Source: Chromera velia (Eukaryota > Sar > Chromeraceae). From it: DNA of 64,000 nucleotides. This document shows positions 13,347 to 24,814 of this stretch, in pieces. The stretch lies in the NCBI GenBank assembly GCA_018398765.1, contig JAHBMJ010000079.1, positions 1 through 64,000 on the forward strand, written 5' to 3'. Below the pieces are notes generated by a model, which saw only the letters and a program-made list of their open reading frames with translations, ran no database searches and was not told where the DNA came from. A program made the translations under genes and the position numbers. Every line of letters starts with the position of its first letter. Position 1 is the stretch's first letter.

Positions 13347-15587
13347 GCTCATCACAAATTGTTACAAACCATCAAGGCTGCAGATCGAATCTTAAAGATT
13401 CACTTTTTTAACCAGTTCTTTTAGTATGACTAGTAGTATGATCATGTGATGTGTGATGAAAATGTAATATATAACGTAGTCACACTCTAAATTCAATTAA
13501 AGCCAAATCCGTAACCAGTAGCACTGAGAGTGTATGGGACTAGGTATGGGATTGACTATTTCACTCAAAATTCCTGGACGGCCGACTATAAAAGACAAAA
13601 TGTAGGGTGAGGTGTTAAGAGTTACTCTTTTAGATCTCTTTTAGTTTGGTTACGGCCGGCCGAGTTACAAATTTATGGTTACTATTAAAGTTAATTAGGG
13701 TTAAAGTGCTAAAGCTTCCGGTAACGGTTATCCTATAATTCTATAAGGTGGTAAGGTCCTAAAACGTACAGTAACGGTTATAGTAACTTGTAAAAGAAAA
13801 CATTTTTGCTGGAGTAACAGAATCTTTGAATAACTGAAGGTCTTAATTAGTTATTACTAGCCTCTCCTATCACCTTCCAGTGCTTCCACTCTGTTTAACG
13901 ACCCTTTTTCGGCGTCCTCAGACGGCTCTGCAGGCCTAGCCGCAGGCGGCTACGCTCTTATCTCTAGTCTTAGCTCTGATCTAAACTATAAGATTTTATT
14001 AACTGGTAAGTTTAAAATTCTTTTAAAACAGTAGTGTACACTGCTTTTGGCTGTATAACGGTTATTTATTAAGGCACGCCGAAGGCGCGGCTAGGCCGTG
14101 CATGCACTGAATAAAAAAAGGAAAAAAAAACTAGGAAAACTTTTTTTTTAATCTATTTTAAACGTTTTTTTTAAATTTATCACCCCCTGAACTAGACAAA
14201 CAACTGTTGTTCAAGTGTTGTATGAATGTTGCAGGGAGTGTTGCATGAAAAACAACTGTTGTTTATATATAGACTAATATAATAATATAGTAGACAGAAA
14301 AAAAAATAAAAAACTAGTAAAACTTTTTTTTTTCTTTCTTTTTTTATTTAGCTAGTGCAGGGCCTAGAGGCGCGGCGATTTATAATGGTTATGCTAGGCT
14401 GCGAAGCGGCTTAGTATATAATGGTTACCATTCGTTTAAAGAAGCTAGGAGTATTACAGAGAAGAAAAAAAAGTAAATAACTCTCTTTGTTGGGTACCTT
14501 TTTTTTTTTGTCTAAAACAAGTTTAAACAACTATTGTTTAGCTGTTGCACGGGTGTTGCAGTGTATAGTTGCACAAGTGTTGTAAAGTGTTGCAGGCCAA
14601 AAAAAAAGAAAAAAAAAAAGTAGATAATTCGTTTTTCTATAGACTTTTTTTCTTTTTTCTTTTTTGCTGTGACATGCCTAGTTAAAGAAGCTGCTTTTCA
14701 AAATGTAATTTAGTAAATAAACCCTCATGCATTTCAAACTATCAAGGTTACTCTTAATACCGGTGCCTAACAAAACGATAGCAATTTTTTAAAGAACAAG
14801 TGTTGTACCACTGACTTGTTTATCATTTATCAATGAAATTAATACTTATTATAAAACCACCATGACACAATGCATTGCAAGCTAGATTACAAAGGAGTAT
14901 TAAATATACTACTCAATACGTTTAATAAGTAATATGGAGTTTAAGCTGTCCAACGCCGAATAAAACTAGCTAGGAAAACGCTGAGGCAGCCAGAAGTTGG
15001 CCCAGAACATAAATCTTATTTTATTCTAATTCTAATCACTAACTGTGACTGACAAAACTTTTTAGTACTTTTTAGACCCAGGTGATAATTGATTTGAAGA
15101 ACACCTCCTCCTTGTCGTGAACAGAAAATCCGAAAGCGCTCAGATCCTGCATGGCTCGGCGTGTCAGTCCATGTCCGTCCCGTAAAAAAGTTAAGTGGGT
15201 GGCACTTAATACAATGATTGCGTACGGATCAAGTTCTAGGGGGGCGTTCGCATGGCGTGCGACATGCATAGCTCGGCCGGCCGGATCATGCATGCACGAA
15301 CCACGCCGAGCTATACTTGCTAGCTTCCGACGCACGCACACGCGCCAATTGCTTTGATCATTGCGGTCGATTAGATGGTTGCCCCAGCAGTTCAAAGTCC
15401 TCCGATTGCTCTCCAGATCGACAGATATATATAGCATTTCACAAGGGTCTACGGACAGCGTGGTTGGCACTGTGAGGTAAAAGTGGGGGCTCGGACTGTC
15501 CGATTGAAGAAGAAACGCCGCGTGTGAAAATCGCACTGGGGTCTTTCGTCTCCGTCTCTCGCTGTCAAATCCTGTCCGCCAGCAAAC
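13347..15587. other. AT-rich intergenic DNA, no gene seen
   Basis: No supported coding region. There are A/T homopolymers, short palindromes such as gcctagccgcaggcggc near 13936, and a repeated gtgttgca/caactgttgtt word pattern at 14200-14290 and 14520-14605 that resembles a decayed tandem or foldback repeat. At 15260-15310 there is a cluster of TGCATGCA-type palindromes ahead of the next gene, possibly regulatory. Confidence 0.6.
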
Positions 15588-16645
15588 ATGGAAGACCGCA
15601 GCATTAGATCCCCTCCAGGAGAGGCAGGCGTGAGAGCAGTGGTAGACAATCTTCGCCCTGAAGTTGTTGCAGAGTGTGTCAAGCAGTTCAATGCTAGTCA
15701 GCCCCGAGACCTTCTTCTGCGCTCGCATGACTCCATCCAGGTAGACCGTAGCGTTTCTTACGGAATCGAACGCAGTGATTTGCAGGAGTTAGTGGCTCGC
15801 CCCAGTCAGGGGCTATTGCGACACGTAAAAAAGCAGGCGGACAATGCTTGTACGGTGCCCGGCCACCCAGTGATTGCGTCCAAGTGCGTTGTGAAGGATG
15901 GGAAAAATGTGTCGAAGTATGCATCTTGAAGGAGACGGGAGACGGCTCGTTCGACATCATGACCGTTGATGTACGTCAGCGTCGAACGGTGAAATACGAG
16001 ACTGGGAAAGTGCTGAAGCATGCAGCCTGTAGTAGCTTGGTGGTACTGGGGAGCTTGACAGCTTTCCTGAGCTTCGACTTCGGCCTCACAACAGCAGCGT
16101 GCTACACCGTAGCGGGGGTTGGAGCAGTGGCGGTAACTTCTGTTGGTCTATTTACCTACTACTGGCGGGGGGTGAAGAACGAGGTTCCCGGCGATGCACT
16201 TCTGGGTGCGATCTTCCAGCAGCTAATCGAGGAAGGACTGCTTAACCTCAATATCGATGACGCTTATGCCCCCCCCCGGGACGGTGAGAACGCCGAAACC
16301 TCCGCCGTCGGATGTTCACCTCAAGCAGGTCTGCAAAGCAATGCATGACAGGGAAATTTATGCAGCAGCGAATAAGTGTACGCTGCGGGTGCGTGTTGTG
16401 TGTGGAATTCACCCTGCCACTTGCTTCATTGAAGACTATTTGCGCAATCATTTGAGACCCTTGAAAAGGGGTACAGAGTGTGAAGGGGCAAACTATGTTT
16501 GTGTTTTGTAGGGGCCAACCACCATTGTGCTTCATTTCCTCCCGTGTTTTTTGCAGACGTGCTGTGGGATCCCTCTAACTCGGGAAGGATCGTGGAGGTC
16601 GACACAGGGGACGCCGAATGGACCGAATGTGATGTTGCCCGGTAG
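15588..16645 (+). CDS. Unrecognised two-TM protein, spliced, with a frame break
   Basis: No family recognised. The ORF starts at ATG 15588 (MEDRSIRSPPGEAG). The frame changes between about 15895 and 15925, where GHPVIASKCVVKDGKN gives way to CILKETGDGSFDIMTVDV. No intron of normal size fits, so a one-base indel (gggaaaaatg) or sequencing error is likely. Two adjacent hydrophobic segments (about 16030-16180, ending GLFTYYWRG) predict a membrane hairpin. Later exons are about 16333-16479 (CKAMHDREIYAAANKC) and 16557-16645 (VLWDPSNSGRIVEVDTGDAEW), ending at TAG. Membrane localisation is inferred from hydrophobicity only. It could be a degenerate gene copy. Confidence 0.5.
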
Positions 16646-18968
16646 GCTTTCCTGAATGGCGTTTGCACTTCTGCAAGAACGTGAACATTGGTGTCTTCAA
16701 CGCCGGCCTGATGTAAGATCGACCTCATGGGTGTGCGTGACAGTCTGGCAAGGCAAGATGATGGCGAGCCTCATTGACGTTATCGTTGAGGCCGACAGCG
16801 TGCGACTACCGTCGCATGTGGCAGCTGCTCTTCCGGATTCGTCTTCGAGGCCATTCCTGTTGTTTGTGTCTGGTCTGGCTTTTTTGCTTAAGTTTTGTTG
16901 TTTCTGTGTTTTTCATTCGTTGCCTGCATGCCTGTCTCCCTCTGTCGCTACATGCCTGTTTCTCTCTCTATGTTTATGCCCGTGCGTCGGCCAGTCAGGG
17001 TGAATGGTTGACTTCGTTCCGCACCAGTCAGCTGATGTGCTCGCCCGCTGTGGAATCTTTTCGCCTGCAAAATGCGTAGAGGTTTGCTCTGTGATGGCAT
17101 GAAGGGGAAGGAGAAATATCGTGCCAGCTTGAGGGATAGACTAAAGAGAGAGAGCGAAAAACGAAGCCTTCACGTGTGGGTCCATGAGGCAAGAGCTGAC
17201 CGTCACGAGCAGCGAGGAAAGCGAATAAAAGACAAAAGCAATCGGACAGAAAAACAAGGATTCAGACAAGAATAGAGAGAGACCCTTGAAGAACTAGCAG
17301 AAGATCAGAGGTAAGAAGACTGGATGAAGAGGCAGTTTCAGGACTCGTGTACGTGTTGCTCAGACTGTTTTGTTCGACCGGGTTTGGGCTTGCATCATGG
17401 ATTCATGTCTGCCTTCGGCAAAGTACTCACAGCGTGTCGCTCGCAGTTTTGATGAGCCTCACTTCCTGGCCCTTGATCTGAATGTTTTCTTTCCTGTGTG
17501 CCTTTTGTTTGGCCTGGATCGATCACTCTGTGTCAGTGCGAAGAGTGCCTGACGCATCAACCTGCTGACAGGCCGAGCCTTGGGTCAGGAAAGAAGCCTT
17601 GTGAATACAGTGAGCTGTGAGTCTCTTTCCCTTACCACAGGCTTGTTTGATTGATTGATTACGGGTTTGATTGAGGAATCATACAGGTTTACATGGTTTG
17701 AATCGTCTTAAACTTTTCAATCATGGCTCATATGGCATCTAGCCTCATGCATAACTGTTATATGCATGATGTTCGTAGTTTTATTTCTTTGAATTGATTC
17801 AAACTTAAAGTCGAACAATATTAAAGAATAGAGAACAAACAGGGGCAAACAATTTAAGTTTAAACTTATAATACTACAAAAGAAATTACAGTGCTAGATA
17901 GTGCTAGTTACAGTATGTGTTTGTATAAAGAAAATTTTATAGCACTGACATAACATAGCATTAATATATATTAATATTCCGGGTTTACAAAAACAAAGAA
18001 AAGTAATTATAGCCCTCTGTTTAGTCGTTTCTTTATTAGATTCTCCTATCAAAACAATAGTCTGTCTGACGCCGAACGTTAGACGCCTTATACAGGCCGA
18101 TGGCGATGGTACATGATGCTAGGCATGATGATGATCTAGATGAGGATGATGTTATTAATGTTCCGGATTTAATTTTTTTGTCGCAGTCCACTGGTGAGGG
18201 ACAGCTTGCATGATAATGATCTTACCCAATAAATAAACTTTAACTTTAGAGAACATATATCGCCTCGTCTGTTGAGCGAGCGTTTCGGCGAGGTTCCGGG
18301 CAACTTTAAAGCTAGCGTTTAGCTGCCTTCAGGCTGAAGGAACGAATCGAGGATACAACATTGCAAAGTCTTTTTGTGAGAGGCTGTGAGGGTTCAAGAT
18401 GTTTGATAAGTCTGCTTTCTAGAAAAACAAGTGAAGACTGAGTGTCACTGGCAGCCAGACTGGTGGGAGTCTAGGTGGGACTTTAAGGTAGAATTAGATA
18501 AAAAGAAAGAAAATGTTTACGTATCCCGCTCTGCAGGCTCTCTTACTTTTCCCCTCCGTAATTCGAGCCATAATTATTACTAATTAAAAATGTTTAAACC
18601 AATGTTTAAGCTTCAGTTATACTAACAAACCGGCTTGACAGGTTCTTTAATTTAAGTTGCTACTAGATAAGTCTCTTTTTAATTAATTAAAACATGATAC
18701 CATCATACTAGCCGTGCTACTAGTACTTTTTAAATCAATGGATCAATTAAAATTGTTTAACACAATTTTAAACCTAGTTTTTAACACACATTTTGGTAAA
18801 TGCAATGAATCAGATTCAATCATTTCAATAATCGATAAAAGAAAATTGGGGCGTAAACTAACCTTGTTTCTCAGTGCCCTTTGATTCCCACATATTTCGA
18901 TAAAATGCATAGAACGGTCCAAGATTTATTGTTATGTTTTTTTTCACTGACTTTTTACATTGGTTTTG
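16646..18968. other. Intergenic DNA, no gene seen
   Basis: 16646-17580 is mixed composition with short spurious ORFs. 17640-18960 is AT-rich with scattered stops in all frames. No RNA gene or element ends were recognised. Confidence 0.6.
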
Positions 18969-21900
18969 TTACCCCAACACTTCCGAAGTTGGAAAATCAA
19001 AGATCTGCTTCGGGAATTTCACGATGTTTTTTGACACTTCTTCAAATTTCTCTTTTCCCTTTCGTATGAGATCAGAAAGAGGACCTTCCTTTGGAAAGAT
19101 GGAGGGCAGGTTTTTGAGAAAGTCTGTCGGGGTTTTCATTCCAGCGATTCGCATCGCTTTTGTCCAGGAGATTGGTTTACCGCCGTCTTGGCCTCCGAGA
19201 TAATCTTTTCCTTCTACAAACTCCCCCCACTCCCGGAGCCACTTTCGTGTATCGGGGATGTGGCCATCAACCACAACATTCGCAAAGTTCAAGAGTTGGT
19301 TCGCGGCGATTTTTAAGGGAGGCGGAATGGTGTTCTCAATGGCTTCAAACGCACGAATGGCTTTGATTGCACTTGGCGGAAGGTGAGGAATGTCCCTGAG
19401 CACGTCTGAAGGATACGCAACAGTGCAGTTGTCTGCCAGCACCAGTCGACCCTCCTCTTCGAGACGCTCCTCATACGGTTCGTAAATGAACACACGGATG
19501 TGTCCAATACGAGAGGGATCGTCGGAAAAGAGAATCTTCTGTGGACAAAACAAGCCCAAGTTGCCAAATTCTGCAACAACAAAGGCGCCCAATTTTGTGC
19601 TCTTCCGAATTTTCAACTTTTCCAACAGCTCTTCAGGAAGCGGAATCGGTGCTGGTTTGTGTAAAATCTCTTCTGTGATTTCCCTCACCCCCGTTTTCTC
19701 GATGATTGCCTCGCTAATGAACAAAGGATCCTTCACGTCTTCCTTTGGCATCACGACAGGAGTCTCAAACCTCTTCACTTTCGAAGGTCCAAAGTCGGTC
19801 GTCTGGAAGTACCAGTCCTCGAAAATGTCTGCAAACAAGACCACGGGACGGACACACACGTTGCATGATTGCATTGCGTAAAAAAGAAATTTCAGGATTC
19901 AAATTTGAGCGTACGCACATGTAAGCGGGATGTCGACACACAAGACACCAGAAATGAGTGCCTGCATGAGAAAAGATGACTATCGCAATGCTGTGCCGCG
20001 CCGCGCCAGGCTGTGCATGCAGGCCTGTCTCACCATTTGCACCCCCTTCCTCTCTCTTCAATCAGCTTCCTTCTCCATTGCACGCTGGTTTCATCAAAAT
20101 TTAATCTGGAAGGAAATGCGGCAGAGTCAGCTAGTGACGTCAGTGTTGTGAATGCGAAGTGGAATTTGAATTCGCTCTCATTCCTCCTCTAATCTCTCTC
20201 GCCACTGATTCATAAGGACCATCGGATCTGCTCTCCGTGCTCCTGCTTAAAAAGAAGAGAAGAGAAAAGAAAAGACGAGGCAGGAACGGAAATTGTCCCT
20301 CAACTTCTGACCCAAATGGACAAAAGTCGCCAGGCATCGGAGTGGACACATGCATGCAAAATAAAAACAAAGAAATGCGCTTGCAAACTCGAAAAAGAGT
20401 TTCCTTTCTAGTATGGAGGCCCCCCAACTCCCCCAGCCACCTACCTGGGAGAACGGTGACGGGCACAAGGGTCGTCGCTGCCACCGCCGAGAAGATCGGG
20501 AGAAAGCTGGTCACAGGGGCAAAAGCAATTTCAACAGAAGCAGAAAAGATCGGAGCAAACGAAGTTTCTACTCCGAACAAGATTGCCGGCCCGACACGAA
20601 ACACAGGACCAAAAACGAACTCAGGTCCAAAGATGAATTCTGGTGCAAACTCAAACTTCGGCGCCCAGTTCATTTGGGGTGCGAATACAAAAGCAAGGCC
20701 CAATTCATACGTTGGGGCAAAGATAATGACGGGGGCACAGACAAACTCATACGCAAAGTCTTTTGTTGGTGCAAACGGTTCAGGAGACGGGGATCCACAG
20801 TCACCCTCTTCTTCATCTGAACCCTCCCCATCCGAATCACCATCCTCGTCATCAGAGGACTCGGCGTCTGAGTCTTCTTCAGGAGGAGGGGGGAGGGATG
20901 CATAGACGTCTTCTTCCTCTTCAAACGCGGCCAGAAAAGCTTCTGGACCAAACCCGAAGAGAAACTCCTGAAGTCTTCTCTTATGCTCAGGATGTCCTGT
21001 TGTGCCATCTCTCTCCTGACGCGCCATCAGACGGCGTCTCCTCTCCCTCAACCTCCTCCGTCTCGTCTCCTCTCCGTGCTCTGGTACCACCTCCCACGGA
21101 CGGAGCCCCTCCTCGTTCGCAATCAAACGCGCCTTCATACGAGGTATCGCACCGTTTTCCACAGTCGCAACGTCCCCGTGCGGATCATCGCATTCCCATC
21201 CTTCAGCCCCTCCATTCTCCCTTCGAAGCCTGACCTCTCTCCAACTGTCGTCAAACCGATCCAGAAATTTCAAATCGTAAAAGTTGTCTTCCTCTGGATC
21301 TGATTTCGTACCTTCGTCACCAACCTCATCCCCAGCATTTCTGAGCGCTTTTTGCGCCCTCACTCTCTGCTCTTCAGTACGAGGGTCCATAAAATCATAC
21401 AATGCCCCCTTGCACTCGCTATCCAACAATGCCTTGACCACTATCACGTGCTCAGACGCAGCGTGATTCCAACTGGTATCCACATTTGAGAAATCACCCA
21501 AACCTCCATCGTTACTTTCCCTTCCGTTCCCTCCCTCCCCTTGCCCCTCTTCCCCCCCAAACAGGCTTTTTGATTTGGACTCAACATTGGCATGAATGCA
21601 TTCGACAAGCCGCCGTCTCTTTTCAACCTTCCCCCTTCCCATCCACGATGAGGGCCACTTGATTTTCTCTGGCTCCTCCAATACCCTTCTTTGAAACACC
21701 TGAGGGGTCACCTCACTCAAACGCCTGACCCCAAACCGATCTAAATTCTCCAAATGCTCACGGCCATGCGGCCTGGGACACGTGCCCTCCGGCAAACACC
21801 GCGCGTAGTGAAGAAACCGGGAATTCCGAAAACACTGGTACCCTTCCACTGCGCAGGTGCGAGAGTAAAAGCAGTTGTCCCAGGGCCACACCGGTTGGAC

Positions 21901-23435
21901 ACCAGAGACCACGGTCATGTTCGGAGTCACAAACTCATTTTTGACGCATTGTTTCAGGTACTGCAAGCAAACAAGACACTCTCTCTGATGTCTTCACTGA
22001 TACACAAACGCCCTCAACTGAAAGACATCGATGAAAGACCGCGAGGGAATGCGGGGTCCTTGCTGAACATGATATCATCATGCAGGTCAAACTCAAAACT
22101 CAAAGCCTCCGAGGAGCGAAAGGCGTGACTAAAGAACCATGTGACGATCGAATACTCAGCTGATCTCTTTCAAATGGTCACGCAGGCATTCCTTGAAGTG
22201 TCCAAACGAGAAACTTCTTCACTAACTCACGAACGAAATAGAAAATGGGAGCGAGGAAACAGGCAGAAAGGACACATTAGTTCCGTAGAACAAGCAAGGA
22301 GACTGATTGACATTCTGGACTGGCTGACTGACTGAATGACTTTCTGACTGTCCTGCTAGAGAGCAGGCCGACTGACGGGTGAGATCTCCACACAGCTGCA
22401 GTCGTCGTCGCAGTCCCCCATGTACGTGCACGGTGCGTGCTCCCACCCCGTCTCTATGTGGCCCTCAAACTCTCTCACTGCACACACACACACACACACA
22501 CACAGGCATTAGGGGCATTAGTTTTTTGCACTCCGATATTAACAACGAAGCTGAATCTCATCCCAGACGCCCGCCCCGAGCTGTGTCCCAGAATCTCTTG
22601 TTGTCCAGGAAAAAGACGAGGAGACAGGAGGAGTAAGAGTTACAGAGATTCACTTAGTGGCAGACTTCGACAGAAACACAGACATCAATGGAGATACAGA
22701 CGAAGACTGAACGCTCTGCGGCCCCCTCTCTTCATATCTTGTGTGGCATTCTGTGCGTCAATCAACCCACGACCATTCAGTTGATTTTAATCTGTTTGCC
22801 CAGCGGGCTGTCTCACGACCTGATTGCGATATTGACTGAAACCTTTAGACCCCTTATATTCTCTCCCGATCCCTCCTTTTGAATTCGTAAACAATCATGG
22901 ACCCAAGTGAATTGTCCATTGCTATTCCGCCCACTGACTAACGAATGCATTCCGTAGAGATCTCCAGCTTGTGTTTACACCCGATCTGCAAATGAAGCCT
23001 GTCTGGCAGGACGACAGACGCGAGGAACTCTGTTGTGTAGTGAAAGCCCAAAGCCTCCCCTGTGACGGCATTCGAAAACGACCAGACACCCACGACGTTC
23101 TCACTAAACGCTCTCAGGTAATCCATCGTCCCCTCGTCCGCACTTCGTTGAATTTCCTGTTCTATGAACTCCTCGTTTTCCTCATGGTAGACCAGCTTGA
23201 TCTGAAAGGCCTTGTTCATGTACACTTGCTGCCCTCCCTCCGACCCGACCAGATTGTACTGCAGGGCTTCATTCGCTGGAAAGAGTTTCTGGAAGACTGG
23301 ACACTCATCCAGAAGGACTCCTGCAATTTCGGGGTCTGGAGGAAAGACTTTGCACTTCAGAACAGGCTCTCCCGCAACGAAGGAAAAGATCAAGAGCGAT
23401 ACGGGGAGCCCCCACCACCACGACCACCACCACAT
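18969..23435 (-). CDS. Secreted Cys-rich protein with acidic linker and 18 hydrophobic hexads
   Basis: Proposed model: complement of 18969-19828, 20445-21960, 22377-22477 and 22943-23435. Donors are C|gttagt, CCC|gtcagt and CAG|gtaggt; acceptors are gtgcag, cttgcag and tttgcag. The phases 1, 0, 1 all match, and the sum is 2,970 nt (989 residues plus stop). The start gives a signal peptide (MWWWSWWWGLPVSLLIFSF). Residues of about 155-265 are Cys-rich (CTYMGDCDDDCSCVE; CFYSRTCAVEGYQC). An Arg/Glu-rich region and an acidic Asp/Glu/Ser linker (about 545-590) follow. Next come 18 perfect-length hexads (about 594-703) of the form F-A-P-x-x-x, then a C-terminal domain beginning IFEDWYFQTTDFGP. No known family recognised; secretion is inferred. 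The plus-strand ORF over the hexads is their antisense shadow. Confidence 0.82.
20446..20775 (-). repeat. 18 tandem hexapeptide units (F-A/G-P-x-x-x)
   Basis: Read on the minus strand, 108 of these 110 codons divide into hexads with no length change: FAPTKD, FAYEFV, CAPVII, FAPTYE, then others such as WAPKFE, FAPEFI, FGPEFV, FGPVFR, FAPIFS, FAPVTS and FLPIFS. Position 1 is usually Phe, position 2 Ala or Gly, position 3 Pro. Hexad periodicity is known from left-handed beta-helix proteins (usually L-G-x-x-S-x). Pro at position 3 is not their usual pattern, so a solenoid is only one possibility. The array lies in one exon of the secreted protein. Confidence 0.85.
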
Positions 23436-23984
23436 GCTAAGCGTGTGGACTTAATTTGTCTACAGCGCCCCCACCAAGAGCAATCTTCAAACTGCAACCT
23501 GTCAACAAGAAGCAGTCACAGTGCACCTGATCGATCAGACAATGTCCCGTAGGAAAAGAGGACGCCATTCAGACTCCAACAAGAACTTGATGGGGATTTG
23601 GCGTCGTACAAGTCAGGTGGAAGTCGGGCTGGTTGGCCCACTTTGGTACTCGAAAGTCTCTTCTTTGTGCACTTGTAGGCACTTGTAGGTCCTGTCAGGA
23701 GAAGAACAACATATTGCAGGCCCTTTGGACAGATTGAGTGGTGTGATTCTGACGAAGCAGACTTAGCCAGATTGTCTGACCTTGATAGCCTCCATGAAAT
23801 CTCTTCGCGCCGCGTGAATTTAATTAAGCTTGGAATGGCTCAGCCGCAGGGCCCCGGCATACACGCCTGCACGGGATTCGTTACACGTGGGCCCCGGCCG
23901 CGGCGAGTTCGATGCATGAGCCGCATGCCACTCGATCATGCATGCAATTCTCTTAATTATATCGCCTCTCCGGACGTGTATATT
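23436..23984. other. Upstream region of the secreted hexad protein, no gene seen
   Basis: No coding region supported. It includes gatcatgcatgcaat at about 23934, a TGCATGCA-type palindrome some 500 bp upstream of the minus-strand start. It then runs into the family A repeat. Confidence 0.5.
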
Positions 23985-24396
23985 AACGAAATACACCCAA
24001 CCAGTTGGGTGAGTGCCTCGGGGGGCCCTTTAGGGGGTCCGCAAATTTGATTGATGCGCACCATCGGAGGCTTGGGTATGTCTTGTGCAGGTGCATAGGG
24101 CAGGGGCCATGGTAACACGTACAAAGTATGCTTTTCGGGACCATACGAACATACACTTGCAACTCCATGCGAGTTACTTGAGGGGCACGCATGTGCGAAG
24201 TAATTAAGATATGTGCGATCACAGCTCCGTGCGAGTTGCTTGAGGGGTATATTTTGGAATTTGGGTGACACCGTAATAGACGGAGATAGAAACGACCCCC
24301 CCCCCCAAAAATGAAAAAATGCGTTATGCGAGTACATGCGATCTCAGGGCCTCTCGGCTGATCTCAGCAGAACTGAGCTGCCCTCCGAGGCGATGA
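23985..24396 (+). repeat. Family A dispersed repeat, copy 1
   Basis: It starts near ccaaccagttgggtgag and ends with ctgccctccgaggcgat. Near its two ends it has complementary GCCTCGGGGGGC and GCCCYCCGAGGC, so it can fold back. Shared internal words include caaatttgattgatg, gagttgcttgaggggtat and aaaaatgcgttatg. Similar copies lie at 28241-28600, about 34800-35249 and 41950-42670. No ORF; probably a non-autonomous element. Confidence 0.8.
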
Positions 24397-24452
24397 GATA
24401 CACTCAACCAGTTGGGTGAGTACATGCCTCGGGGGGCCCTTTAGGGGGTCCG
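24397..24452 (+). repeat. 5' end of a second family A copy, split by an insertion
   Basis: gagatacactcaaccag through ttagggggtccg repeats the first 55 or so bases of copy 1. It stops abruptly where TGTAAC begins at 24453. The missing remainder, starting gtccacaaatttgattg, appears at 28241, on the far side of the 3.79-kb segment. Confidence 0.8.
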
Positions 24453-24744
24453 TGTAACGTGAATGCCTGCTTTGCGGCGTTAACACGAAACGTGCCAGTG
24501 TCAGGCAGTGGCACGGGTCCTAGCGCACGCGTTTCTTAGGCAACACTAATCGACGTCAGACTGAGCAGTTTGCGTCTGTCTGTGATGGTCTGTCCGCTTT
24601 GCATGCAGAGTAAAAGGAAATTAAATAGATCGATCTACGATAAACGTTTCTAAAACAAGCCAACCGTTCAGTCCTTCTTCGTGTCGTTACTTTTATACCT
24701 TGGAATATGAGCTCCGTTACCGCTAAACTACTGATTATATTACA
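24453..24744 (+). repeat. Left 292-bp LTR-like repeat
   Basis: TGTAACGTGAATGCCTGC at the start and gattatattaca at the end. It matches 27949-28240 over its whole length with scattered differences, mostly transitions, including several at CpG, so the pair is not young. Confidence 0.8.
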
Positions 24745-24814
24745 GGTAGTAGCAGAGCTTTGTTTGAACAGACGGCTCAATCCAAGACAGACAGAGTCAC
24801 AGATTTCTCTCTGT

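Noticed and set aside
12292-13395. 367-codon plus-strand ORF overlapping the Kelch-BTB tail
   Set aside because: It runs in another frame of GC-rich, Pro-rich coding sequence, has no domain, and the tail frame is tied to the BTB-BACK exons by matching splice phases.
15072-15728. 218-codon minus-strand ORF
   Set aside because: Covers the promoter and first codons of the plus-strand two-TM gene, mixed composition, no domain.
20237-20905. 222-codon plus-strand ORF with GAN/NSG repeats
   Set aside because: Antisense shadow of the hexad array. The minus-strand exon has matching splice phases on both sides.
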